From: CAVXZE01 sp964615365
Lineage (GTDB): Bacteria > Myxococcota_A > UBA9160 > UBA6930
NCBI GenBank assembly: GCA_964615365.1
Contig: CAZTOU010000007.1
Location: forward strand, 62,001 to 126,000
Length of the DNA: 64,000 nt
Reading direction: 5' to 3'
This document shows, piece by piece, positions 52,186-61,042 of the stretch (within the stretch, counting starts at the first letter, position 1; each line of letters opens with the position of its first letter). Under the pieces are notes generated by a model. That model saw only the letters and a list, made by a program, of their open reading frames with translations, searched no databases and was not told where the DNA came from. A program made the position numbers and the translations under genes.

Positions 52186-53655
52186 TCACACCAGTGCCGA
52201 GAGCAGCCAGATCCAGTCCTTGAGCTGGTTGAAGACCAGGAAGCGCTGGTGAGTCCGGCGCTGGGCATTTCGTCCCCACTCGTCCCGCCCCGGTGTGTCG
52301 GCCATCATCACCCGGATCGCCTCCGCCAGCTCGTCCGGATCCTCCGGGTCCGAGATGAGTTTTCCGTCCAGCCCGTCGCGGACCTGCTGCCGAGGGCCGC
52401 AGGCCTTCGAGTTGCTGAGGATCGGCACCCGCTTCCACATGGCTTCGGTCACGGTGAGCCCGAATCCCTCGCGGAGCGAGTTCTGCACCACGACCGAGGA
52501 GGCGCGCTGCAGGGCATTCACGATCAGCGCGTTGTGCCTGGCGGAGCTCATCGGGAGCGTGACCACGGCGACGTCGTCCTGGAGCGCTGGATCGAGCTCG
52601 AGGTACGCCGCGTGAAGCTCCTCCACCACCTCCTTGCCTTCCGGGTCGTCCTGGATCGACGCCGGATCCGGGCCGGCCAGGACCAGGCGGACCAGATCCA
52701 TCCGGCGGCGCTCTACCCAGCTCTCCGGCTCGCGCGTGTCGAACATCGCGAGCTTCATCTTGATGAACGCATCCATCAACGGCTTGAATCCCTTGAGGCG
52801 ATCCCAGCGCGACACCTGGGTCACGATGGGGCGGGTCAGGAGGCCGATGTCCTCCCACAGGTTCGCGGGCAGATAGGATCCGTCGCCCTGGAGACGCTTG
52901 ACCAGATCCGGGAGGGGCGGACGCACCAGCGGGCCGGGGTTGGTGATCAGGGCGGAGTTGGAGAGGATCCCGATCAATTTGTGCAGGTGCAGATCCTGAT
53001 TCTTCTCCGACAGGGGATTGATCGCCGGATAGATCACGGTGGCCTGCCCGGCCAGGTAATGGGGAATGTACTCCGGCGCCGAGAAGACCGCGTGCTCGTA
53101 GGCGTCTGCATACGGGGTGAGAAAATCCCACGCCGCCTCGGTGGCCGCATTCTCCTCGTCCAGCCCGATGTGACAGCGCCAGATCGCCTTGATGTCGTGG
53201 CGCTCCTTGATCTCGGCGGCGAGCGGCATCGGCTGCGGGTCGTGCACGACGAGGATGTCACCCGGCTTCATGAGCTGCGCCAGCGGCTCCGCGTTCTTGC
53301 GGTTCTCCGCCTCGTAGACCTCACGCGCATTCTCCGGGAGCGTGGTGCCCCCCTCGCCGTGGATCATGTTGTGGAGACGCTTGGTCAGCGTGAAGAACGC
53401 GGGATCTTCCGACTCGATGGTCACCCATTCCGTGCGGATCCCCAGGTCGCGAAGCAGGACGACCATGGTGGGCAGCATCTCGGCGACGCCACCGCCCCGC
53501 GAGGTGGAGTTCACCATCCAGACGGTGCGCCCGTCCAGTCGGGGAATCACGCGGCTCGCCTCCTCCTGAAGCTCATGCACGGTGGGAGCCAGGTGGGCCA
53601 CCCTCGCGTAGTCCTCGAGAGTCCGGCGCTCTTCGATCTCTACCATTGTCGTCAT
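52186..53655 (-). CDS. treT: Trehalose glycosyltransferring synthase (TreT)-like GT4 enzyme
   Basis: A 489-residue GT4 protein. The N-terminal glycine-rich VWMVNSTSRGGGVAEMLPTM, the HDPQPMPLA and WRCHIGLDEENA blocks, the central VTQVSRWDRLKGF and the C-terminal NSLREGFGLTVTEAMWKR motif match TreT and trehalose phosphorylase relatives. TreT makes trehalose from ADP- or UDP-glucose and glucose in one reversible step. With the glucan enzymes nearby this supports a trehalose branch, but trehalose phosphorylase activity cannot be excluded. The ATG is preceded by GAAGGG. Confidence 0.82.
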   Translation of the reverse strand: MTTMVEIEERRTLEDYARVAHLAPTVHELQEEASRVIPRLDGRTVWMVNSTSRGGGVAEMLPTMVVLLRDLGIRTEWVTIESEDPAFFTLTKRLHNMIHGEGGTTLPENAREVYEAENRKNAEPLAQLMKPGDILVVHDPQPMPLAAEIKERHDIKAIWRCHIGLDEENAATEAAWDFLTPYADAYEHAVFSAPEYIPHYLAGQATVIYPAINPLSEKNQDLHLHKLIGILSNSALITNPGPLVRPPLPDLVKRLQGDGSYLPANLWEDIGLLTRPIVTQVSRWDRLKGFKPLMDAFIKMKLAMFDTREPESWVERRRMDLVRLVLAGPDPASIQDDPEGKEVVEELHAAYLELDPALQDDVAVVTLPMSSARHNALIVNALQRASSVVVQNSLREGFGLTVTEAMWKRVPILSNSKACGPRQQVRDGLDGKLISDPEDPDELAEAIRVMMADTPGRDEWGRNAQRRTHQRFLVFNQLKDWIWLLSALV

Positions 53656-54019
53656 CGCTGGCCCTTCTCTGCGGCTGTCTCCAGCCCGGCTGGTTCAAGA
53701 TCTCGCGTGGCGCGGGCCGGAGAGTAGTGCAGATTCGCAGCCCTCGGGACGGGTCCTTCCCGAGTCCTTCACGAACCCGCAACAACCTGGAAATCAAAGG
53801 GAATCTCTCCAGCTCCCGGGTGGCGATGTGTTGCGTAGCCCATCGCGCCCGCGGAAAGAGAGGAGTGAACGACGTTCTTCTCCAAGACGTTCATGAAGAT
53901 CTCCGCACGGGCCGCTACTCTGTGTCATCCAGTCCGCGGAACCGGGTAGCAAGAGGCGGAGCTTCGATTCCGTCGATGCGAGACAGGCGACAGGAGTACG
54001 CTCGAAGGGGGGTTGTCTC
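53656..54019. other. Divergent intergenic region, treT / DUF2934 protein
   Basis: No gene is seen in 364 bases. It holds the binding site of the DUF2934 gene at its right end and a short palindrome GAACGACGTTC near 53867 with a second GACGTTC nearby. These could be an operator or chance. No tRNA or riboswitch pattern was recognised. Confidence 0.5.
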
Positions 54020-54361
54020 ATGGTCGAGAATCAACCGGGGAAGACGGTACGGGGCACCGGCAAGACGGGCGGGAAGCGAAAGAAGGCCCCGTCCCAGGGC
54101 GCCTCGAAGAATGCCGTCGCTTCGCAGAAGACCGCGTCGCAAGGGTCCACCGAGAAGGCCGCTGGTCGGAAGAAGCCCGCACCGCGGCGCACCTCCAAGA
54201 AGGTCGCCCCCATGAGAGAGGTCTCGGCGGAGGAGCGCTACTGCATGATCCAGAGGGCGGCGTACCTCCGGGCCGAGAAGCAGGGCTTCAACTGCGACCC
54301 CTGCAGGTGCTGGCTGGCCGCAGAGGCTGAGATCGACGCTCTCCTCGCTAGCTCTCGCTAG
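54020..54361 (+). CDS. DUF2934-domain protein with histone H1-like N-terminal tail
   Basis: A 113-residue basic protein. Residues 1-65 are lysine/alanine/serine-rich without hydrophobic core (GGKRKKAPSQGASKNA, KAAGRKKPAPRRTSKK), like bacterial H1-type tails. Residues 70-110 form a DUF2934 domain (MIQRAAYLRAEKQGF, then a CDPCRCW insertion and LAAEAEIDALL). The domain is common beside stress genes, with unknown role; a nucleic-acid association is inferred from the basic tail. AGGGGGG before the ATG at 54020 supports the start. Confidence 0.75.
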   Translation: MVENQPGKTVRGTGKTGGKRKKAPSQGASKNAVASQKTASQGSTEKAAGRKKPAPRRTSKKVAPMREVSAEERYCMIQRAAYLRAEKQGFNCDPCRCWLAAEAEIDALLASSR

Positions 54362-54488
54362 CGCCCCAATAGACTGCACCGGCGCCATCCGCGCCGCCGT
54401 CACATCGCTTCGGGAGCGACATCCCGATCCCGAGGCTCGGTGTGTAGAATCTGCACCGGGCGCCGCAAGGACGCCGTCGGGAGGACGC

Positions 54489-55361
54489 ATGCAGGACATC
54501 GGCTTCGTCGGTCTGGGCGTGATGGGCGCCCCGATGGCCGCCAATCTGCTCCAGAAGGGTTTCCGGGTCACCGCCGAGGACGTGCGGCGCGATGCGGTCG
54601 ACCTTCTCGTCGCCCAGGGCGCCACTGCAGCCGGAGGCCTGGAAGGCCTGGTGGGGTGCGACTCCGTCATCGTCATGGTGAACACGGATGCCCAGGCGCG
54701 CGAGGTGATCGGGGCGCTGATCTCGCTCCTCCGGAATCGCCCTCGCCCCATCATCAGCATGAGCACGATTCTGCCCTCGACGATCCGGGAGCTCGGCGAG
54801 AAGGCGGCCGCAGCGGGGATTGGCCTCCTGGACGCCCCGGTGAGCGGCGGCCCCATCGTGGCGAAGCTGGGCGGACTCGCGATCATGGTGGGAGGCGACC
54901 CCGTGCTCTTCGAGCAGGCGCGGCCCGCGTTCGAGGCGATGGGAAACGAGATCAGACACGTCGGCCCGCCCGGGGCCGGGCTGACCCTCAAGCTCGTCAA
55001 CAACATGATCGCCATCAGCACGGCTCCCCTGGTCCTGGAGGCCCTGCGCATCGGGCTGGCCCAGGGGATGGATCTCTCGACCATGGTCGACGTCATCAAG
55101 GCGAGCAGCGGCAATACCTGGCTCACTCAGGAGTGGGATCAGGCGCAGCTCTTCCTGGAGTTCGCGCTCCGAGACCCGTCCCAGCTCGATGCGTTGGTGA
55201 AGACGGGTCTGAAGGACATGGAGCTGGCAGCGTCCTTCTGCGCGGGCGCCGGGATCGACGCCCCCTTGCTGAAGAACGCGATCCGCACCCTCGGAGAACA
55301 GGGGGTGGCGGGCTTCCGCTCGGACCTCACCGCCGTGATGAAGGCCTTGCGCACGCCTTGA
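54489..55361 (+). CDS. NAD(P)-dependent beta-hydroxyacid dehydrogenase (3-hydroxyisobutyrate dehydrogenase family)
   Basis: A 290-residue protein with the N-terminal Rossmann motif IGFVGLGVMGAPMAANLL. The DAPVSGGPIVAKLGGLAIMVGG substrate-binding region is near 120. The catalytic Lys lies in GAGLTLKLVNNMIA near 170, and a helical C-terminal domain follows. The family oxidises 3-hydroxyisobutyrate, tartronate semialdehyde and related acids, and also includes imine reductases; the substrate cannot be told. The gene stands alone. Confidence 0.88.
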   Translation: MQDIGFVGLGVMGAPMAANLLQKGFRVTAEDVRRDAVDLLVAQGATAAGGLEGLVGCDSVIVMVNTDAQAREVIGALISLLRNRPRPIISMSTILPSTIRELGEKAAAAGIGLLDAPVSGGPIVAKLGGLAIMVGGDPVLFEQARPAFEAMGNEIRHVGPPGAGLTLKLVNNMIAISTAPLVLEALRIGLAQGMDLSTMVDVIKASSGNTWLTQEWDQAQLFLEFALRDPSQLDALVKTGLKDMELAASFCAGAGIDAPLLKNAIRTLGEQGVAGFRSDLTAVMKALRTP

Positions 55362-55403
55362 GGTCCCGGCTCTGCATCGAGCGAGATCCCCGCGCTCTCT
55401 CCC

Positions 55404-56819
55404 TCACGCGTCCAGGATCTCGCGAACCCTCTCGATGATCTCGCGCGGCCCGAAGGGCTTCTCGAGGAGCGCGGCTCCCGCCGGAAGGAAAGCCTCGCTC
55501 GACTCCGCGCGATTCGCGTAACCGGACATGAAGAGCACCCGAATCTTCGGGAACTCCTCTCGTAACTGATCGACGAACGCGACGCCTCCCATCCGAGGCA
55601 TCACCACGTCCGTCAGCACCAGGTCGACGTCATCTCGGTGGCGTCGCATCATGGCCAAGGCCTCTGTACCATCCGTGGCTTCGAAGACGCGGTAGCCGCC
55701 CTGCTCCAGTGCCTCGCGGGTGACGCGTCGCACCGGCTCCTCATCCTCCACCACCAGGATCGTCTCGGACCCGCGATGCTCCGCCTCGAGCCCCGCCGAG
55801 TCGGCCGTGGCAGCCTCCTCCGACTCGTCGACCCGGGGAAGAAGGATCTCCACCGTGGTCCCGTGGCCGGGGGAGCTCCGCACGCGGATCTCCCCACCGC
55901 ACTGCTTCACGATCCCGTAGACGGTGGAGAGCCCCAGCCCCGTACCCTTCTCCGGCTCCTTGGTGGTGAAGAAGGGCTCGAAGATTCGCGCCTGGGTCTC
56001 GCCATCCATCCCGCATCCGTCGTCGCAGACGGAGAGACAGACAAAGCGAACCGGTTTCGAATCGGGGGCGGCCACCGCCTGTTCGGAGAGGGGATCCACC
56101 TCGTAGGTCTGGACCTCGAGATTCCCTCCCCGGGGCATGGCATCGCGGGCGTTCAGCACCAGGTTCAGCAGGATCTGCTCCATCTGCCCCGGATCCGCCA
56201 TCACCCGTCCCAAGGTGGGATCCAGCGACAGCTCGAACGTCACGTCCTCGCCGATCAGACGCCCCAGCATGCCCTGGAACTCGGGCACCAGAGCGTTCAG
56301 ATCCAGGGCGCGCGGTTGGACGTACTGCCGGCGCCCGAAGGCGAGGAGCTGTCGTGTGAGAGCGGTGGCGCTCTCGGCGGCCAGGCACACCTCCTTGGCC
56401 GCCTCCTGAGGCTCCCCCTCGAGATCTGCCGCCAGGCTCTCCCCGTAGCCCTTGATCACGGTGAGGAGGTTGTTGAAGTCGTGCGCGACCCCGCCGGCGA
56501 GCTGTCCCACCGCCTCGAGCTTCTGGGACTGGCGAAGCTGATGCTCCAGCTCCCGGGCCTCGGTGATGTCCTGGACGGTGCCGAGCAACCGTTCCGGCTC
56601 GCCGCCTGCGCCCTGCGCGAGCCGCGGCTCCGCTCGGACGTGGCGGAGCGATCCGTCCGGACGGACCATGCGGCACTCGAGAGAGTCGAGGCGCTCATCC
56701 GCCAGCCACCCCTGTACCGCTGCTTCGACCCGCTCCCGATCCTCTAAATGAACCTGCTCCAGGAAGGCCTCGAATCGCGGTTCCAGGCCGCCTATCCCCC
56801 AGTCCATCAGGCGGTACAT
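55404..56819 (-). CDS. Hybrid histidine kinase, C-terminal fragment (PAS-HisKA-HATPase-REC)
   Basis: 471 residues from the first ATG after an in-frame TGA. It contains the rest of a PAS domain (MYRLMDWGIGG, FLEQVHLEDRERV), HisKA with the phospho-His in GGVAHDFNNLLTVIKGYGE and a HATPase (NLVLNARDAMPRGGN, KGTGLGLSTVYGIV). A C-terminal receiver has DLVLTDVVMPRMGG and a Lys in LLEKPF. The preceding codons run in the same frame into the membrane half at 56829-57557. The two are therefore one gene (about 718 codons) interrupted by TGA at 56831-56829. The fragment alone could still be translated as a soluble kinase. Confidence 0.85.
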   Translation of the reverse strand: MYRLMDWGIGGLEPRFEAFLEQVHLEDRERVEAAVQGWLADERLDSLECRMVRPDGSLRHVRAEPRLAQGAGGEPERLLGTVQDITEARELEHQLRQSQKLEAVGQLAGGVAHDFNNLLTVIKGYGESLAADLEGEPQEAAKEVCLAAESATALTRQLLAFGRRQYVQPRALDLNALVPEFQGMLGRLIGEDVTFELSLDPTLGRVMADPGQMEQILLNLVLNARDAMPRGGNLEVQTYEVDPLSEQAVAAPDSKPVRFVCLSVCDDGCGMDGETQARIFEPFFTTKEPEKGTGLGLSTVYGIVKQCGGEIRVRSSPGHGTTVEILLPRVDESEEAATADSAGLEAEHRGSETILVVEDEEPVRRVTREALEQGGYRVFEATDGTEALAMMRRHRDDVDLVLTDVVMPRMGGVAFVDQLREEFPKIRVLFMSGYANRAESSEAFLPAGAALLEKPFGPREIIERVREILDA

Positions 56820-56828
56820 CTCATCCGA

Positions 56829-57557
56829 TCACCAGAGAGTTCCCGTGCGGAAATCCCATTCGAAGCTCCCGATTCGCGCCACCCGCTGGGCCTCGAGCAG
56901 CCGCGCCTCGCTGGTCCGCAGCGCCTCCTCGGCGCGCTCTCGCTCCCAGACGAGCTTCTTCAGCGAGAAGACGAGATCCGACGAGGTCTCGACGCTGCGC
57001 TCCAGCCGGCGGAGCAGGAACGCCGTCGAGATGATCGTCACAGTCCCCAGGGCGACGAAGACCGCCGAGAAGGTGAACCAGAGAGCGGGGGTGGCCACGT
57101 GCGCGATCGGCGGTTCCTCGAGCCAGCCGAGGGTGAACGCGGCACCCATGCCTCCAATCGTCGCTAGTCCCAAGAGCAGTGCGCTCACACCCCAACGGAG
57201 GTCGAAGAGAATGGTCGTCATGACGACCGCCGCGAAGAGAAAGACCGGGCCGACGTTGACGAGCCCGCCCAACGCGAAGCCACCGATGGCGCAGCCGTAC
57301 AGCGCACCGAGGAGAATCACGGCCCGTGGCACGAAGCCCAGGCGGCGCGCAAAGACGGCCACGAGGCCGGCTGCATAGATGAGGATGAAATAGGCGACAT
57401 AACCCATCCGGCCGTCGTCCAGCCGGAGTTTCACCTCTCCGATCACGGCGAAGGCACCGAAGCACGCGAGTCCAACCAGGGTCCAGTTCAGGATCTGCGC
57501 GCGCCACTCCTGAAGGGGCTTCCACGGCAACGGGGTCTGGTCGGCAGGATCGTCCAC
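56829..57557 (-). CDS. Hybrid histidine kinase, N-terminal membrane fragment
   Basis: 242 residues from a GTG. After a polar start there are six or seven membrane helices (about residues 22-195), a coiled-coil-like linker (SSDLVFSLKKLVWERERAEEAL) and the beginning of a PAS domain (ARLLEAQRVARIGSFEWDFRTGTLW). The next codon is TGA, then SDEMYRL continues the PAS in the same frame. Homologous PAS domains have Trp just there (the W-S-D-E pattern), so TGG to TGA is the simplest explanation. This part alone would be a non-signalling membrane stub. Confidence 0.8.
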   Translation of the reverse strand: MDDPADQTPLPWKPLQEWRAQILNWTLVGLACFGAFAVIGEVKLRLDDGRMGYVAYFILIYAAGLVAVFARRLGFVPRAVILLGALYGCAIGGFALGGLVNVGPVFLFAAVVMTTILFDLRWGVSALLLGLATIGGMGAAFTLGWLEEPPIAHVATPALWFTFSAVFVALGTVTIISTAFLLRRLERSVETSSDLVFSLKKLVWERERAEEALRTSEARLLEAQRVARIGSFEWDFRTGTLW

Positions 57558-57650
57558 GGCGCTCAGTCTCCGAGATCTCGGTGCATGATACCTCCTCGTG
57601 CCGACCCCATGGAGCCCGAAAGCGCGTCGCCTCCAGGGCAGAGAAAGACT

Positions 57651-58808
57651 CTACGCTTCCCCGAAATACTCCCGATTCCAACGGCGGCCTTCCTCGAGCA
57701 TCGCCAGATAGTTCTCGGTGGGGATGTAGTTGGCCACGGAGTTGCCAGTTCCCAGGCAGTAGCCGGTCCCCCCGGCCGCGCAGCTCACCAGGATCTCGCG
57801 GGTGCGCCGGCGGACTTCCGCTTCGCTGCCCCTTCCCAGCAGGTCCAGGTCCACGCCTCCGAGGATGGCGATGCGATCCCCCCAGCGACGGGAGACCTCC
57901 TCCACGGGCATGATCTTGTCCTCGAACGAGTGCTTGCCGTCGAAGCCGAGGTCGATGATCTCGTCCATCACGCGGCCCAGATTGCCGCAGGAATGAAGCA
58001 GCATCAGCCTGCCGGCGGCGTGGACGATCTCCGTCAGACGGCGATGGTGCGGGAAGACGTGCTCACGCAGGACGGTGGGCGAGACCAGGGTACCCGTGGC
58101 GAAGCCCAGATCATCGCCCAGGAAGACCATTCCCACGTTGTCGATGCTGACGGCGTGGGCGACCGACGAGGCGGTGAGATCGCCGACTCTCTGGCAGATC
58201 GCCGCCACCAGATCGGGCTGATCGGCGAGGGCGTAGGAGAAGGACTCCAGCCCCATCAGCCAGGAGCTGTTCTCGAAGATCCCCCCGAGGTTGACGCTGA
58301 TCTTCATTCCCTCGGGAATGACGCCGTTCAGGTACTCGATGGCGCGATAGGAGATCCGCTCGGCGACCGGCCACGGGTAGGATTCGAAATCGGCCCAGCT
58401 CTGGATGGGTCCCCGGGTCTCGTCCTGCCAGAACCGCGCACCACCGGGCAGGTTCTCGACGCCGGCGGTATCCGCGGCCTCCAGATAGTTGGAGCGCGGG
58501 AAGCTGAGCCCGGTCCACGACCACACGTAGTCGTAGCCGTTCTCGTAGCAGAAGCGCAGGATCAGATTGAGAGCCGCCCTGCCTCGCCAGGAGGGGCGAC
58601 CCTGCCCGGCTCCGCCATCCACCTCGCTCGCGATGATCGAATCCCATCCGATCCTCTCGCCGAGAACCGTCTGGATGGTGCCCGGATCCGCGAACAGCTC
58701 GACGAAGGGAACCGGACCCGGCGGCCCCTGCCGCAGCAGCACGCGGCGAAGATTGTCGAAATCCGGCCTTCGCTCGACCCGGTACCTCGGTCCCTCGGAC
58801 GCCGCCAC
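57651..58808 (-). CDS. Uroporphyrinogen-decarboxylase-family protein, corrinoid-methyltransferase-like
   Basis: A 385-residue URO-D-fold barrel. It lacks the usual heme-pathway context. Instead it has LMLLHSCGNLGRVMDEI (His-x-Cys) near residue 270 and GTGYCLGTGNSVANYIP (Cys) near 350. This H-x-C...C zinc set is that of MtaA/MtbA/CmuA methyltransferases that move methyl groups to or from cobalamin or coenzyme M. The DGKHSFEDKIMPVEEV segment is typical of these. The start is a GTG at 58808 with GGAGGG eight bases upstream; a TTG at 58841 is possible. It follows the thiolase gene on the same strand. The substrate is unknown. Confidence 0.82.
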   Translation of the reverse strand: MAASEGPRYRVERRPDFDNLRRVLLRQGPPGPVPFVELFADPGTIQTVLGERIGWDSIIASEVDGGAGQGRPSWRGRAALNLILRFCYENGYDYVWSWTGLSFPRSNYLEAADTAGVENLPGGARFWQDETRGPIQSWADFESYPWPVAERISYRAIEYLNGVIPEGMKISVNLGGIFENSSWLMGLESFSYALADQPDLVAAICQRVGDLTASSVAHAVSIDNVGMVFLGDDLGFATGTLVSPTVLREHVFPHHRRLTEIVHAAGRLMLLHSCGNLGRVMDEIIDLGFDGKHSFEDKIMPVEEVSRRWGDRIAILGGVDLDLLGRGSEAEVRRRTREILVSCAAGGTGYCLGTGNSVANYIPTENYLAMLEEGRRWNREYFGEA

Positions 58809-58848
58809 TGTCGGACCCTCCTTCTCCGATGAGGTTCGCAACCCCGGC

Positions 58849-60090
58849 CTACTTCGAGGGCGCCTCCAGCACGTGCACGCACACGGCGGCCGGCCCGGAG
58901 CCGAGGAGTCCTCCGCCGTTCTCTGCCAGGGCGATCCGTGGCTCCCCGACCTGTCTCTTCCCCGCCTCGCCGCGGAGCTGGGTGGTCAGCTCGAAGACCT
59001 GGGCGAGACCCGTGGCGCCGACCGGGTGACCGCGCGCGATCAGTCCGCCCCCGGTGTTGATGGGGAGCCTACCGCCGATCGCGGTCGCCCCGCTCTCCGC
59101 GAACGACCCGCCTTCTCCAATCGGACAGAAGCCCAGCTCTTCGGTGACCTCCACCTCTCCGTAGGCCGTGGCGTCGTGCACCTCCGCCACCTCGACGTCC
59201 TCGGGCCCGATTCCCGCCGCCTCGTAGGCGGCCTTCGCCGCCCGCGGTCCGGTATCGTGGCCCCCCTCGCGCTTGCCCGACTTGAGAATCGAGGCGCGGA
59301 TGGAGACCGCCCGACGGGGGGAATGCCGTCGCAGGAAGCGCTCGCTGCACAACACCACCGCTGCCGCGCCATCCCCCACCGGCGCGCACATGGCCCGGGT
59401 CAAGGGATACGCGACCTCCCGGTCCGCCAGCACCTCGTCGACCGTCATCGGAAACGTGTACTGGGCGAGGGGATTCCGCACCGAGTTGTTGTGGGCCTTG
59501 GCGGCGATCACCGCGAGCTGCCGCTGCGTCAGGCCGTGCTCCTTCATGGCGCGCCGGGCACCAGACGCGTACATGTCCATGGCCGGGGAGTACCCCTTCT
59601 TCTTCCCGGTCTCGGCACCGGCTTCGGCGGCCTGCTTCTTCGGCTCGTTCGTCTTGAACGACGCCGCCGTCTTCGCCCACTCGTCGACGTCCGATCCCGT
59701 TGCGAAGCTCAGCATCATCTTGCCGCGATCCGTGTCGTAGATCTTCTCGGCTCCGATCGCGAGCGCGCAGTCGTAGAGCCCGGCCTTCACCGCCGTCCAG
59801 GCTCCGTGCAGCGCCGAGCTCCCGCCTCCGCACGCGTTCTCGAGATTGGTGATCGGAACCCCTTCGAGGCCGTTCGCCGAGAGGGCGACCTGGCCGCGGA
59901 TGCCGTGCTGCATGGTGTACATGCCCCAGTAGCTGTTCGCGAACCAGGCCGCCTCGACCGCGTCCCTGCCGAGATCGCAGTCTTCGAGGACCCGCTCCAA
60001 GGCCTCTCCCGTCAGCGTCTTGATGCCCTTCTCCAGGTACTTGCCGAACTTGGTCATCCCGACCCCGAGGATGTAGACGCCATCGCTCAT
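58849..60090 (-). CDS. SCP-x-type thiolase family protein
   Basis: A 413-residue thiolase of the same subfamily as the protein at 28682-29914 and similar along its length. The reactive Cys is in ITNLENACGGGSSALHGA (about 88), a His in EVHDATAYGE and GHPVGATGLAQ near 355. A lysine-rich insertion (about 145-170, FKTNEPKKQAAEAG) distinguishes it. It is upstream of the URO-D-like gene with a gap of about 40 bp, suggesting one transcript. Probably cleaves or forms a 3-ketoacyl-CoA; non-catalytic lipid-binding relatives exist. Confidence 0.87.
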   Translation of the reverse strand: MSDGVYILGVGMTKFGKYLEKGIKTLTGEALERVLEDCDLGRDAVEAAWFANSYWGMYTMQHGIRGQVALSANGLEGVPITNLENACGGGSSALHGAWTAVKAGLYDCALAIGAEKIYDTDRGKMMLSFATGSDVDEWAKTAASFKTNEPKKQAAEAGAETGKKKGYSPAMDMYASGARRAMKEHGLTQRQLAVIAAKAHNNSVRNPLAQYTFPMTVDEVLADREVAYPLTRAMCAPVGDGAAAVVLCSERFLRRHSPRRAVSIRASILKSGKREGGHDTGPRAAKAAYEAAGIGPEDVEVAEVHDATAYGEVEVTEELGFCPIGEGGSFAESGATAIGGRLPINTGGGLIARGHPVGATGLAQVFELTTQLRGEAGKRQVGEPRIALAENGGGLLGSGPAAVCVHVLEAPSK

Positions 60091-60337
60091 CGCTCTCTCC
60101 GCAGAGCCGCGCGAGTCCCGGGGCGCCGGCTGGCGCAGCGGGACGAGCTCTCTGTTCTGGAGTCGCCTTCGTGGCGATTCCCTTCACCCGCGCCGCGAGA
60201 CAGACTACGGCATCCCACCGCACTCGCAAAAGGGCCGAAACGTCCCGAATCATTGGTGCAGGAGGGGCCGAGCCCGTATCATCGTGGATCTCGATCGTGG
60301 GCCCGTATCACTCATCAAGCTCGTAGCGAGGACGCCG

Positions 60338-60970
60338 ATGTCGCTGGAGATCCGCTGGATTGGTCACGCCAGCTTCCGCCTGGCCGCCGAGAATCTCGTG
60401 CTGTACGTCGATCCATGGAAGCTCTCGTCCGCGACGCCCGACGCGGACCTGGTCTTCGTGTCCCACGCCCACTTCGATCACTACAGCGCCGAAGACGTGG
60501 CGGCGGTCTCGCGGGACGCCACGATCCTGGTCGGACCCGCCGACGTCGTCGAGTCGGTTCCGGGCGGAAGAGCGCTCAGGCCCGGCGAGCGTACCGAAGC
60601 CACCGGGGTGTGCATCGAGGGCATCCCCGCCTACAACGTCGACAAGGACTTCCATCCGAAGGCGAACGACTGGCTCGGCGCGGTGATCACGCTGGGGGGC
60701 ACCTGCGTCTACTACGCCGGGGACACCGACCACATCCCGGAAATGGGGAAGCTATCGGGGGTCGACGTGGCGCTGCTTCCGGTGGGTGGGACCTACACGA
60801 TGAACGCCGCCCAGGCCGCCGACGCCTGCGGTGTGATCCGGCCGAGGATGGCCGTGCCCTACCACTGGGGCGACATCGTCGGCACCGAAGACGACGCGCG
60901 CGCCTTCGCCGACGCGGCCTCCGGCTGCGACGTTCGCCTGCTTCGACCGGGAGAAGCCCTCTCGGTATAG
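60338..60970 (+). CDS. UlaG-like metallo-beta-lactamase-fold hydrolase
   Basis: A 210-residue MBL-fold protein. The metal motif is VSHAHFDHYSAED (H-x-H-x-D-H), followed by an Asp in YAGDTDHIPEM and a late His in VPYHWGD. The opening EIRWIGHASFRL is that of the UlaG/YtnP group acting on small lactones or phosphoesters. The ATG at 60338 is chosen because the family start follows at once. Substrate unknown. Confidence 0.88.
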   Translation: MSLEIRWIGHASFRLAAENLVLYVDPWKLSSATPDADLVFVSHAHFDHYSAEDVAAVSRDATILVGPADVVESVPGGRALRPGERTEATGVCIEGIPAYNVDKDFHPKANDWLGAVITLGGTCVYYAGDTDHIPEMGKLSGVDVALLPVGGTYTMNAAQAADACGVIRPRMAVPYHWGDIVGTEDDARAFADAASGCDVRLLRPGEALSV

Positions 60971-61042
60971 CGCAATCCGCTGCCCGCGGGCGCTTCCCGC
61001 GATGAGGGAAGGGCGAGGCGGAGGGGAGAGCCTCCCTACCCC

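Noticed and set aside
56780..56831. The kinase UGA as a second selenocysteine codon
   Set aside because: The site is a Trp position in PAS domains, there is no nearby Cys, and the nearest downstream stem has only 6 bp and a 15-nt loop.
60159..60181. A 9-bp stem with a TTCGT loop upstream of the thiolase
   Set aside because: No T run on either strand and not next to a gene end; probably chance in GC-rich DNA.
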